Position numbers and translations under genes: made by a program
Source of the DNA: Gammaproteobacteria bacterium
GTDB lineage: Bacteria; Pseudomonadota; Gammaproteobacteria; GCF-002020875
Direction of reading: 5' to 3'
Assembly: GCA_018671205.1 (NCBI GenBank)
Contig: JABHIC010000067.1
Span: 1 to 12,359, forward strand
DNA: 12,359 nt
In this document: in pieces, positions 1 to 6,759 of the stretch
Layout: the number at the start of each line of letters is the position of its first letter
Numbering within the stretch: position 1 is the first letter of the stretch
Notes under the pieces: model-generated
What the model saw: only the letters and a program-made list of their open reading frames with translations
What the model was told of the DNA's origin: nothing
Database searches by the model: none

Positions 1-1
1 G

Positions 2-1354
2 GATGGACTGATCATTACCGATGTGGAGGGGAATATTGACCTCTGTAACCCGGCAGCCTGTGCGCTTCTGGGGTGGGAGCAGGAGGCTCTGCAGGGGCGT
101 AGAGTGGTGGAGTTGGTTGAGCCTCCGGCAACGCTCTCGATCCAGGGGCGGGATGAGGAGCAGCAACGACTGCAATCGCTCTATGAGCGAGATCCGCAAC
201 GTTTCTGGGAGCTTCTTGAGTACACGCTGCTGCCACTGGTGGCACTGCAGATAGAGGAGGGGGCTCTGCTCTGGTCATCCCCTAGGGCAAAGCAGCTGCT
301 GCTCCAGCAGCCGCTGGGAGAGCATGCCGTTGTGCAGAAGACAAGGTTACAGTGTCAGGAGGGGGCCGTCTGGCTACAGTGGCTGGCAGACCCGCAGCAG
401 GAGGATCGACGTGAACTGCTCCGGCTGGCCCCACTGGGGGGGATCATTGAGCAGGAGTACCGGGGGGAAGAGCGGCAGGTGGTGGATCGTCACGGCAGCC
501 TCATTCCGGTATTCTGGAGTGGTGCCATCCTCAGAAACCACAAGTTTGGCATTCGTGGGGCACTCTTCTCACTGCATGACCTGCATCCGGAGAAGGCCCG
601 GGAGCAGCAGCAGTTGCATCAGCAGCGGGAACATCAACATGCCAGCAGGATGGCCTCAATTGGTACTCTGGCGGGGGGGATTGCCCATGAGTTCAATAAT
701 ATGTTGCAGCCTATTATGGGTTTTTCTGCGCTCCTGCTGGAGCAGGAGGAGCTGCACCAGCGGTTGCCAACGCGTGATCGTGAGCGTCTGCAACTGATTC
801 ATCAAGGGGCAAATCGGGGCTCTGAGCTGGTCAACCAGATCCTCGATTTCAGTCGTAAGGATGAACCCCTGCCGGATCAGGAGCTGTCGATCACTGCGCT
901 GCTGCAGATGGCACTAAAGATGGTGCAGGCAACCCTGCCCGCCTCGATCTCACTGCGCCAGAGAGTGGCGCCAGGGCTGGGGAAGGTGATGATGAATAGT
1001 ACCGCTTTCCATCAGCTACTGCTTAACCTCTGTAGCAATGCCGCTGATGCGATTGAAGAGGCAGGGGTGACCGAGGGGGAGATTGAGATCTCTGCCATTA
1101 GTGATTTGGAAAAGGGGCAGTGTCGCATTATAGTCAGTGATAATGGGGATGGCGTGGATGAGTCGATTCGACAGCAGATTTTTGACCCCTTCTTCACCAC
1201 CCGTGCGGTGGGCAAGGGGGCCGGGATGGGGCTCTCTGTGGTGCTGGGTATTGTGGAGCGTAGTGGGGGGACGATCGAGGTAGAGAAGAGGGATGGAGAG
1301 GGAAGCCGTTTTGTGCTGACCCTGCCGGTGGTGAAAACAGGAGTTAAAACATGA
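2..1354 (+). CDS. PAS-domain sensor histidine kinase, 5' end outside window
   Basis: This is the C-terminal 450 residues of a soluble two-component sensor kinase that should autophosphorylate on histidine and pass the phosphate to a receiver. The frame is open to the left edge, and the first visible residues (DGLIITDVEGNI, NPAACALLGW) are the start of a PAS fold, so the GTG at 23 is not the true start. A second PAS-like stretch ends near residues 155-197 (DRHGSLIPVFWSGA). A Gln/His-rich coiled linker follows. The kinase core has the H box GIAHEFNN (His about 229), an N box LLNLCSNAADAI (about 340-351), DNGDGV (about 380) and GAGMGLS (about 406). No membrane segment is visible, which fits an NtrB-type cytoplasmic kinase. 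The stop overlaps the next gene as ATGA. Family assignment is firm; the signal sensed is unknown. Confidence 0.93.
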   Translation, partial: DGLIITDVEGNIDLCNPAACALLGWEQEALQGRRVVELVEPPATLSIQGRDEEQQRLQSLYERDPQRFWELLEYTLLPLVALQIEEGALLWSSPRAKQLLLQQPLGEHAVVQKTRLQCQEGAVWLQWLADPQQEDRRELLRLAPLGGIIEQEYRGEERQVVDRHGSLIPVFWSGAILRNHKFGIRGALFSLHDLHPEKAREQQQLHQQREHQHASRMASIGTLAGGIAHEFNNMLQPIMGFSALLLEQEELHQRLPTRDRERLQLIHQGANRGSELVNQILDFSRKDEPLPDQELSITALLQMALKMVQATLPASISLRQRVAPGLGKVMMNSTAFHQLLLNLCSNAADAIEEAGVTEGEIEISAISDLEKGQCRIIVSDNGDGVDESIRQQIFDPFFTTRAVGKGAGMGLSVVLGIVERSGGTIEVEKRDGEGSRFVLTLPVVKTGVKT

Positions 1355-2868
1355 GTGAAGCCGAGATAAGAGTTCTGCTGGTCGATGATGCCCCCACCAT
1401 CTGTGCCGTCTATGCGACGCTGTTGCGCCAGCAGGGGTACAGTGTGGAGGTGGCCAAGGATGCCCGCACGGCGCTACGGGTCGCCTACCACTTTCGTCCT
1501 CAGCTGGCAATTATTGATTACAACCTGCCCGGTGATAACGGAGATCAACTCACCCGTGATCTGCTGGCCGATCCTCTGCAGGAGGGGGTATTGATTGTGA
1601 TCCATACCGAACGCAATGGGGTAGAGCAGGTCTCTCTGGAGTCGGGGGCCGTGGATGTGCTCTATAAGGAGGACCCACAGCCGCTGTTTATCCTCCGTAT
1701 TCGCTCTCTCTGCCGCTTTATCGAGGTCCATCGTCAGTCCCGTGAGCGCGAACGTGAGCTGGAGCGGTTGAAACAGGAGCGGGCACAGCATCATGCCCAG
1801 AAGATGGCCTCCATTGGTGTTCTGGCCAGTGGAATTGCCCATGAGTTCAATAATTTGTTGCAACCGATACTCGGTTTTTCTGACCTGCTGCTGGGACAGA
1901 CCGACCCCCAGTCACGTGATTATGAGCGCCTGACTCTGGTGCGTCAGAGTGCGGCACGGGGGGCAGAGCTGGTGCGGCAGATTCTCGATTTCAGCCGTAA
2001 GGATGCCAACCTGCCCGACCAGCCGATTGCCCTCTTTCCACTGGTGAAAAGTGTCCTGAAGATGGTTCAGGCGACACTACCGGACCCTATCCATCTGGAG
2101 CAGCAGATTGACCCCTCTCTGGAGGGGGTGAGGATCGGGGCAACAGAGCTCTACCAGGTGCTACTCAACCTCTGTAGCAATAGTCTACAGGCGATTGGTG
2201 AGGGTGGGGGTGAGATCAAGGTGGTGGTGACGGCGTTGCTGGGCAGTTGCCGTCTGGAGGTGCATGATAATGGGGATGGGATGGAGCCATCGATCATGGA
2301 ACAGGCTTTTGACCCCTTCTTTACCACCCGTGAGGTGGGTCAGGGAAGCGGTATGGGACTTGCGCTGGTACTGGCGATTGTGGAGCGTTGTAAGGGAACC
2401 ATCAAGATTGAGAGCCAGCGCGGCGTGGGTAGTGTGGTGACCCTGACACTGCCGATGGAACCTCTGCAGAGAGGTGCGGAGGTGATCCCCCTTGCGGTGC
2501 CACAGGGGGGGCGTGAACAGCGTATTCTGCTGGTCGATGATGCCCCGGCTGTGGTTGCGGTAGGACAGGAGATGCTGGAGCAGGCGGGCTATCAGGTAGA
2601 GACCGCATTAAGTGGGCAGGATGCGCTTCATCGATATAGGCAGAGCCCGCATGATCTGGTGGTCTCTGATTTCAGTATGCCGGGGATGAATGGGGTGGAG
2701 CTGGGAGGGGAGATCCAGGCACTGGGTCACAAGACTCCGCTGATTCTGTTGACCGGAGTAGAGTTGTCAACCAGTGAGTCACGGTTGAGAGAGAGTGGAA
2801 TTCAGACGGTGTTACATAAACCGGTGGTACAGTGTCACCTTGGTGAGGCCGTTGCGGCTCTGTTGTAG
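1351..2868 (+). CDS. Hybrid histidine kinase with receiver domains at both ends (REC-HisKA-HATPase-REC)
   Basis: A 505-residue cytoplasmic hybrid kinase. The N-terminal receiver (about 6-125) has the acidic pair D12/D13, phospho-acceptor D56 (IIDYNLPG), T86 and K106. A charged coiled coil (about 128-150) leads to the kinase core with H164 (GIAHEFNN), N273/N277, DNGDG at 306-310 and GSGMGLA near 332-338. The C-terminal receiver (about 391-505) has D396/D397, D440 (VSDFSMPG), T468 and K490. Both receivers therefore look able to be phosphorylated. There is no PAS or membrane domain, so the input is probably phosphate on the first receiver, plausibly from the upstream kinase (inference). The start is well supported: AGGAG lies 7 bases upstream and ATGA overlaps the preceding stop. 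The kinase core closely resembles that of the upstream gene. Confidence 0.93.
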   Translation: MSEAEIRVLLVDDAPTICAVYATLLRQQGYSVEVAKDARTALRVAYHFRPQLAIIDYNLPGDNGDQLTRDLLADPLQEGVLIVIHTERNGVEQVSLESGAVDVLYKEDPQPLFILRIRSLCRFIEVHRQSRERERELERLKQERAQHHAQKMASIGVLASGIAHEFNNLLQPILGFSDLLLGQTDPQSRDYERLTLVRQSAARGAELVRQILDFSRKDANLPDQPIALFPLVKSVLKMVQATLPDPIHLEQQIDPSLEGVRIGATELYQVLLNLCSNSLQAIGEGGGEIKVVVTALLGSCRLEVHDNGDGMEPSIMEQAFDPFFTTREVGQGSGMGLALVLAIVERCKGTIKIESQRGVGSVVTLTLPMEPLQRGAEVIPLAVPQGGREQRILLVDDAPAVVAVGQEMLEQAGYQVETALSGQDALHRYRQSPHDLVVSDFSMPGMNGVELGGEIQALGHKTPLILLTGVELSTSESRLRESGIQTVLHKPVVQCHLGEAVAALL

Positions 2869-2883
2869 GGGGGCTGGAGATGC

Positions 2884-2892
2884 GAGAGGGAG
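2884..2892 (+). promoter_or_regulatory. Ribosome-binding site that questions the regulator start
   Basis: A GAGAGGGAG purine run directly abuts the ATG at 2893, which is too close for normal initiation there. It sits 9 bases before an in-frame GTG at 2902, which would give a protein three residues shorter beginning just before the receiver. A second GGAG at 2876-2879 is 13 bases from the ATG, rather far. The GTG start is therefore a real alternative. Confidence 0.4.
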
Positions 2893-4185
2893 ATGGCGCG
2901 GGTGGATGAGCAAAAATGGAGACTGTTGATTGTCGATGATGAGCCGACAATGGCCTGGTTTCTGGCCGATATTGCCGAGTCAGAGGGGTATGAGATTGAG
3001 ATTGCCGAGAATGGGGATGATGGGGTGGCCCGAATCGAGAAAGGGGGGGTGGATGCGGTATTCACCGATTACCGTATGCCGGGACGCAATGGTCTGGATC
3101 TGATCCGCTATACCCGTAGCCAGAGGCCAGAGCTGCCACTGGTGATGATCACTGGGTATGCCACGGTGGAAAACACGATTGAGGCGTTCCATCTGGGGGT
3201 CTTTGATCTGCTGGAGAAGCCCTTTGAGCTCTCGGTGGGGCGGGCGCTGTTGCAGCGTCTGCGCGAGACCCTGTCGCAACGGCAGCGTCTACAGCAGCGT
3301 CATGCCCATCTACAGACAGAGATAGAGCCCCTGCAACCACTGGTGGCAGAGAGTGAGCCGATGCAGCACTCTGTGCGGGTTGCCAAGGCGCTCTCCGGCC
3401 ATCCACAACCGCTGCTGTTGCTGGGTGAGCCGGGCAGTGGACGCTCTACTCTGGCTCGTTGGGTACACCGCTGGTCGGCTCACCGGGAAGAGGCGCTGTT
3501 GCGGATAGATGGGGCGGCGTTTCGGCTGGAGGAGGTTGAGGAGATATTGAGTCTGGGGAGTGGCGCGGTCAGCCTGTTGCTGCAACAGGTTGAGGCGGTT
3601 GCCGAGAGAGATCTGGCGCGTATCCTGATGTTACAGCGGGAGCGGGGGGGCGGGGTGTTTGCAACGGTAACCTCTGCAGATACCGCAGATCCCCGCTTTC
3701 CGTTGGGCCTCTATCACGCCTTCCCTGCGATGGTTGTGGTTCCCCCTTTGCGAGAGCGGGAGGAGGATATTCCTCTGCTTATTGAACAGTGGATGGCGGA
3801 GGCCGCAGAGCGCTGGGGCTGTAAGGCGGTACCACTGGAGGCGCCACTACTCAAGCAGCTACGGCAGTATGGTTGGCCCGGTAATCTGGCACAGCTCCGT
3901 CAGCAGCTTCACCAGCAGCTGCTAACCGTGGGGGAGGGTGAAAAAATAGTAGAGTGGACGCTACAACCGCGTAGCCAATCCGCTCCGCTCTCTGAGCTGA
4001 CAGAGGAGGCAACGCTGGATGAGGTTGAACAGTTCTGGATTGAGAAGACGCTGCAACGGCTGGGTGGCAACCGTACCCGTGCTGCGGCAGTGCTGGGAAT
4101 CAACCCCTCAACCCTGTTTAGAAAACTGGGTAAATCCAGAGATACCCTAGAAGTTTCCAAGCCAACAACGGAGAGAAAAAAATGA
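2893..4185 (+). CDS. NtrC-family response regulator with degenerate AAA+ domain (no GAFTGA)
   Basis: A 430-residue REC / AAA+-like / Fis-HTH regulator. The receiver (about 10-113) is intact: D15/D16, phospho-acceptor D59 (FTDYRMPG), T87 and K109. A Gln/Arg-rich helical linker (about 116-148) follows. The central domain is recognisable from GEPGSGRST (178-186), PPLREREEDIPLL (about 284-296) and WPGN (328-331). However, the Walker A lysine is Arg184, the Walker B DE position reads QQ (231-232), the GAFTGA loop is absent, and the sensor II arginine after WPGN is Ala333. The C terminus (about 375-413) is a good Fis-type helix-turn-helix (GGNRTRAAAVLGINPSTLFRK). Known NtrC relatives without GAFTGA, such as Rhodobacter capsulatus NtrC and HupR, do not use sigma-54, and this one probably binds DNA as a sigma-54-independent regulator. 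GTG at 2902 is an alternative start with better Shine-Dalgarno spacing. Confidence 0.9.
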   Translation: MARVDEQKWRLLIVDDEPTMAWFLADIAESEGYEIEIAENGDDGVARIEKGGVDAVFTDYRMPGRNGLDLIRYTRSQRPELPLVMITGYATVENTIEAFHLGVFDLLEKPFELSVGRALLQRLRETLSQRQRLQQRHAHLQTEIEPLQPLVAESEPMQHSVRVAKALSGHPQPLLLLGEPGSGRSTLARWVHRWSAHREEALLRIDGAAFRLEEVEEILSLGSGAVSLLLQQVEAVAERDLARILMLQRERGGGVFATVTSADTADPRFPLGLYHAFPAMVVVPPLREREEDIPLLIEQWMAEAAERWGCKAVPLEAPLLKQLRQYGWPGNLAQLRQQLHQQLLTVGEGEKIVEWTLQPRSQSAPLSELTEEATLDEVEQFWIEKTLQRLGGNRTRAAAVLGINPSTLFRKLGKSRDTLEVSKPTTERKK

Positions 4186-4985
4186 AGAGAACAGTGCAGT
4201 GGGGAGTGCCCCTGTTGTTATCACTACTCGCAAGTAGTGTCGCCACGGCGGCTCCCAGCGGTAGAGAGATCATGGACCGGGTCAACGCGCGGGATGATGG
4301 AGACAATGCGCTGATGGAGATGGAGATGCGGTTGGTGGATAAACGTGGCAAAGAGCGGATACGCACGATGCGGCGCTGGTCTCAGGATCGGGGCGCAGAT
4401 AGCTATAGTCTGCTCTTTTTTCTCTCCCCCCCGGATGTTAGAGATAGCGGATTTCTCACCTATGATTATGATGCCTCCGGCAGGGATGATGATCAGTGGC
4501 TCTATCTACCGGCACTGAAGAAGAGCAAACGTATTGCCAATGATGACAAGAGCGGCAGCTTTATGGGGTCGGACTTCAACTACTCGGATATGAGTGATCC
4601 CGACCTGGATGACTACACCTTTACCCTGATGAAAGAGAGCCAGGTACGGGGACATGGGGTGTGGCAGATCGAGGCTCTTCCCCGCAGTCAGGAGGTGGTG
4701 GAAGAGAGCGGCTACAAGAAGTCAGTGCTATTTGTGCGCAAGGATAATCTGGTGGTGGTGCGTGCGGTACGCTGGCTGGAGAAGAGGGGGCGCTTACGTT
4801 ATCTCGATATCAAAAAGCTGGAGCAGATCGATGGTATCTGGACCCCGATAGAGACCACGATGACCACCAAACAGGGTAAAAAAATGGTCCATAAAACCGT
4901 GATACGTTACTCGGCTGTCCGTTATGGGCAACCCCTGAATGAGGGGATGTTTACGGTGCGCCGACTGGAGAAGGGGGCGGAGTAG
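4182..4985 (+). CDS. LolA-like outer-membrane lipoprotein-sorting protein, secreted
   Basis: A 267-residue exported protein of the LolA_like family (Pfam PF17131 type). Residues 1-24 form a signal peptide: MKR, a hydrophobic core, then ATAA before PSG, with cleavage near residue 23-24. The mature part has the family signature of a YLPALKK stretch followed closely by SGSFMGSDFNYSDM (about 107-134). The periplasmic fold is expected to be an open beta barrel that shields a lipid or lipoprotein acyl chain. Members are often encoded beside MMPL/RND-type exporters, but none is visible here: the next gene is convergent. The start is well supported by GGAGAG 6 bases upstream and an overlap with the regulator stop (ATGA), which implies translational coupling. 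The cargo is unknown. Confidence 0.88.
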   Translation: MKRTVQWGVPLLLSLLASSVATAAPSGREIMDRVNARDDGDNALMEMEMRLVDKRGKERIRTMRRWSQDRGADSYSLLFFLSPPDVRDSGFLTYDYDASGRDDDQWLYLPALKKSKRIANDDKSGSFMGSDFNYSDMSDPDLDDYTFTLMKESQVRGHGVWQIEALPRSQEVVEESGYKKSVLFVRKDNLVVVRAVRWLEKRGRLRYLDIKKLEQIDGIWTPIETTMTTKQGKKMVHKTVIRYSAVRYGQPLNEGMFTVRRLEKGAE

Positions 4986-4989
4986 AGGC

Positions 4990-5421
4990 TTAGTTCCCTA
5001 ACTTTTTGACGCAGCGTAGATAGGCCTGTTCATCCGCTGTTGTCCCTGCCCGCTGTCCCTTCCACAGCGCCTCACCCAGACACTCCATCATCTGGTGCTC
5101 GGTGGCATGCCCATCCCCGATCTGTTTCAGCAACCGCTGGGTAGCGGCACGGATACCGGGAGGGCGATCCGTCGAGAGCTGTTCACGAATCGCCAGATGC
5201 ATCCCCATGTGAAGGAAGGGGTTGCTCTCCCCCATCTCCGGGGTCCACTCCCGCTCCAGCCCATCCTCTCCGCCATTCAGCAGCGGGTGGTACTCCGGGT
5301 GGGCGACAATGATATCCACAATCTGTGCCTCCAGTGGCTCCAGTGGACGGCCCTGCTGCTGCTTCTCCCAGCTCTGTAGGTAGAAGCGGCGGATCTCTTC
5401 CCGGTTCTGCGTAAAGATCAT
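4990..5421 (-). CDS. DUF1841 family protein
   Basis: A 143-residue soluble protein matching the DUF1841 family of beta- and gammaproteobacteria. Features recognised are the start MIFTQNREEIRRFY, the segment HPEYHPLL, the core SNPFLHMGMHLAIREQL, then PPGIR, and a conserved end with MMECLGEALW. The frame extends 33 codons upstream into nth, but the family N terminus begins at the internal Met at 5421, 7 bases after the nth stop, so that start is chosen. The function of the family is unknown. The conserved histidines (HPEYH, HMGMH) could bind metal, but this is speculation. It is the last gene of the probable metG-rnf-nth transcription unit, and its stop lies 4 bases from the convergent LolA-like gene. 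Confidence 0.88.
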   Translation of the reverse strand: MIFTQNREEIRRFYLQSWEKQQQGRPLEPLEAQIVDIIVAHPEYHPLLNGGEDGLEREWTPEMGESNPFLHMGMHLAIREQLSTDRPPGIRAATQRLLKQIGDGHATEHQMMECLGEALWKGQRAGTTADEQAYLRCVKKLGN

Positions 5422-5428
5422 CTTAGAA

Positions 5429-6064
5429 TCATCCGAGACGCTTCTCCCGATACTCACAGAGCGCCACGATTGAGCACGCCTCGCAACGGGGTTTGCGGGC
5501 GACACAGGTGTAACGTCCATGAAGAATCAGCAGGTGGTGGGCATCCTGCAGGTAGCGCTTGGGGACCCTGCGCAGCAGCCTCATCTCAACCTCCAGTACA
5601 TCTTTTCCGGGGGCAATTCTGGTACGGTTGGAGACCCGAAAGATGTGGGTATCGACCGCAATGGTGGGCTGTCCGAAGGCGGTGTTGAGGACCACATTGG
5701 CCGTTTTTCGTCCCACACCGGGCAGGGACTCCAGTGCCTCTCGCTGGTCAGGTACCTCATCGTTGTACTGTTCGTGGAGGATTTTTGCGGTCTGTAACAG
5801 ATGTTTCGCCTTGCTGTTGAACAGGCCGATGCTCTTGATGTGTGACTTAACCCCCGCCTCCCCCAGTGCCAGAATCTGTTGCGGGGTATTGGCCAGAGGA
5901 AAGAGCGTTGCAGTCGCCTTGTTGACCCCGATGTCGGTGGCCTGTGCGGAGAGCAGTACAGCGGTCAACAGCTCAAAGGGGGAGCTATAGTTGAGTTCGG
6001 TGGTGGGCTCCGGGAATGCCTCCGCAAGGCGCGCAAAGATCTCTTCTCGTATTGTTTTGTTCAT
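5429..6064 (-). CDS. nth: Endonuclease III, DNA glycosylase/AP lyase
   Basis: A bifunctional base-excision repair enzyme that removes oxidised pyrimidines and cleaves the abasic strand. At 211 residues it has the same length as Escherichia coli Nth and keeps its numbering. The helix-hairpin-helix LPGVGRKTANVV carries the catalytic Lys120, Asp138 lies in VDTHIFRVSNR, and the [4Fe-4S] ligands are C187, C194, C197 and C203 (C-x6-C-x2-C-x5-C). It begins 11 bases after the rnfE stop, with only a weak Shine-Dalgarno, so it is probably translated from the rnf mRNA. The rnf/rsx-nth linkage is well known in Gammaproteobacteria. All key residues are present. Confidence 0.98.
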   Translation of the reverse strand: MNKTIREEIFARLAEAFPEPTTELNYSSPFELLTAVLLSAQATDIGVNKATATLFPLANTPQQILALGEAGVKSHIKSIGLFNSKAKHLLQTAKILHEQYNDEVPDQREALESLPGVGRKTANVVLNTAFGQPTIAVDTHIFRVSNRTRIAPGKDVLEVEMRLLRRVPKRYLQDAHHLLILHGRYTCVARKPRCEACSIVALCEYREKRLG

Positions 6065-6075
6065 TGCTTGGGCGG

Positions 6076-6759
6076 TTAATGGTGGAGGATTTCCTCGCCA
6101 GATGGGGCAGCGGCGCTCTGGTCGATCCGGTTTTTGGCCGCAATAATGAGCCCCAGACCGATAAAGGCACCTGGAGGGAGTATTGCCAAAAGAAAGCCCC
6201 GGTACTCATCGATCAGGGTCAGGGTCATCCATTCGGCACCCTCCCCAAACATCAGTGTCGATTGTGCCAGCAGGGTGCCGAAGCCAAAGATCTCCCGTAC
6301 CCCTCCCAGCAGCATCAGCAGCAGGGTGAAACCGACCCCCATACTGATGGCATCCAGCAGTGAGGGGAGTAGCCCGTTGCGGCTGGCAAAGGATTCGGCA
6401 CGGCCAATAATGGCGCAGTTGGTGACGATCAGTGGGATGAAGATCCCCAGGATCAGAAAGAGCTCATGGAACCAGGCGTTCATCGCCAGCTCGATCCCGG
6501 TTACCGTACAGGCAATGATCAACACGAAGACCGGGATACGGATCTCCGGGGTCACCACGTTACGGATTGAGGAGACCATCAGATTGGAGATGATCAGGGT
6601 GAGGGTGGTTGCCAGCCCCAGCCCAAGGCCATTGATGGTCGTTGTGGTGACCGCGAGCAGTGGACAGAGCCCCAGTAGCTGTACCAGCCCGGCATTATTG
6701 GTCCAGAGCCCGTTGTGGATCAGTTTTCGGTAATCGCTGGCTGGGGTTTTACTGCTCAT
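6076..6759 (-). CDS. rnfE: Rnf electron transport complex subunit RnfE
   Basis: An inner-membrane subunit of the Rnf (Rsx) complex, homologous to RnfA and NqrD/NqrE. The 227 residues are mostly hydrophobic, about six membrane segments. Two cysteines in short motifs, C32 (LLGLCPLL) and C115 (VTNCAIIG), match those that in Rnf/Nqr structures help hold an iron-sulphur centre in the membrane at the interface with RnfA. The frame is open for 59 more codons upstream, but the Met at 6759 (MSSKTPASDYR) is preceded by GGAG at a 7-base spacing and fits the family length, so it is chosen. It overlaps the end of rnfG by 11 bases. A short charged tail after the last membrane helix ends in EEILHH. Confidence 0.96.
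   Translation of the reverse strand: MSSKTPASDYRKLIHNGLWTNNAGLVQLLGLCPLLAVTTTTINGLGLGLATTLTLIISNLMVSSIRNVVTPEIRIPVFVLIIACTVTGIELAMNAWFHELFLILGIFIPLIVTNCAIIGRAESFASRNGLLPSLLDAISMGVGFTLLLMLLGGVREIFGFGTLLAQSTLMFGEGAEWMTLTLIDEYRGFLLAILPPGAFIGLGLIIAAKNRIDQSAAAPSGEEILHH

Noticed and set aside
2505..3650. Seven-G tracts at 2505-2511, 3043-3049 and 3644-3650 as possible phase-variation sites
   Set aside because: All are in frame as Gly/Arg codons, and tracts of the same length occur in rnfB (10302-10308, 10530-10536), so they look like a general G-rich codon habit rather than contingency loci.
4986..5012. A weak hairpin AGTT-CCCT-AACT followed by TTTT after the LolA-like gene on the plus strand, as a possible terminator
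   Set aside because: The stem is only 4 bp with one G-C pair and would be unstable; it also lies inside the convergent gene.
5422..5520. Upstream extension of the DUF1841 frame by 33 codons
   Set aside because: The extension lies within nth in another frame and the family N terminus matches the internal Met at 5421.
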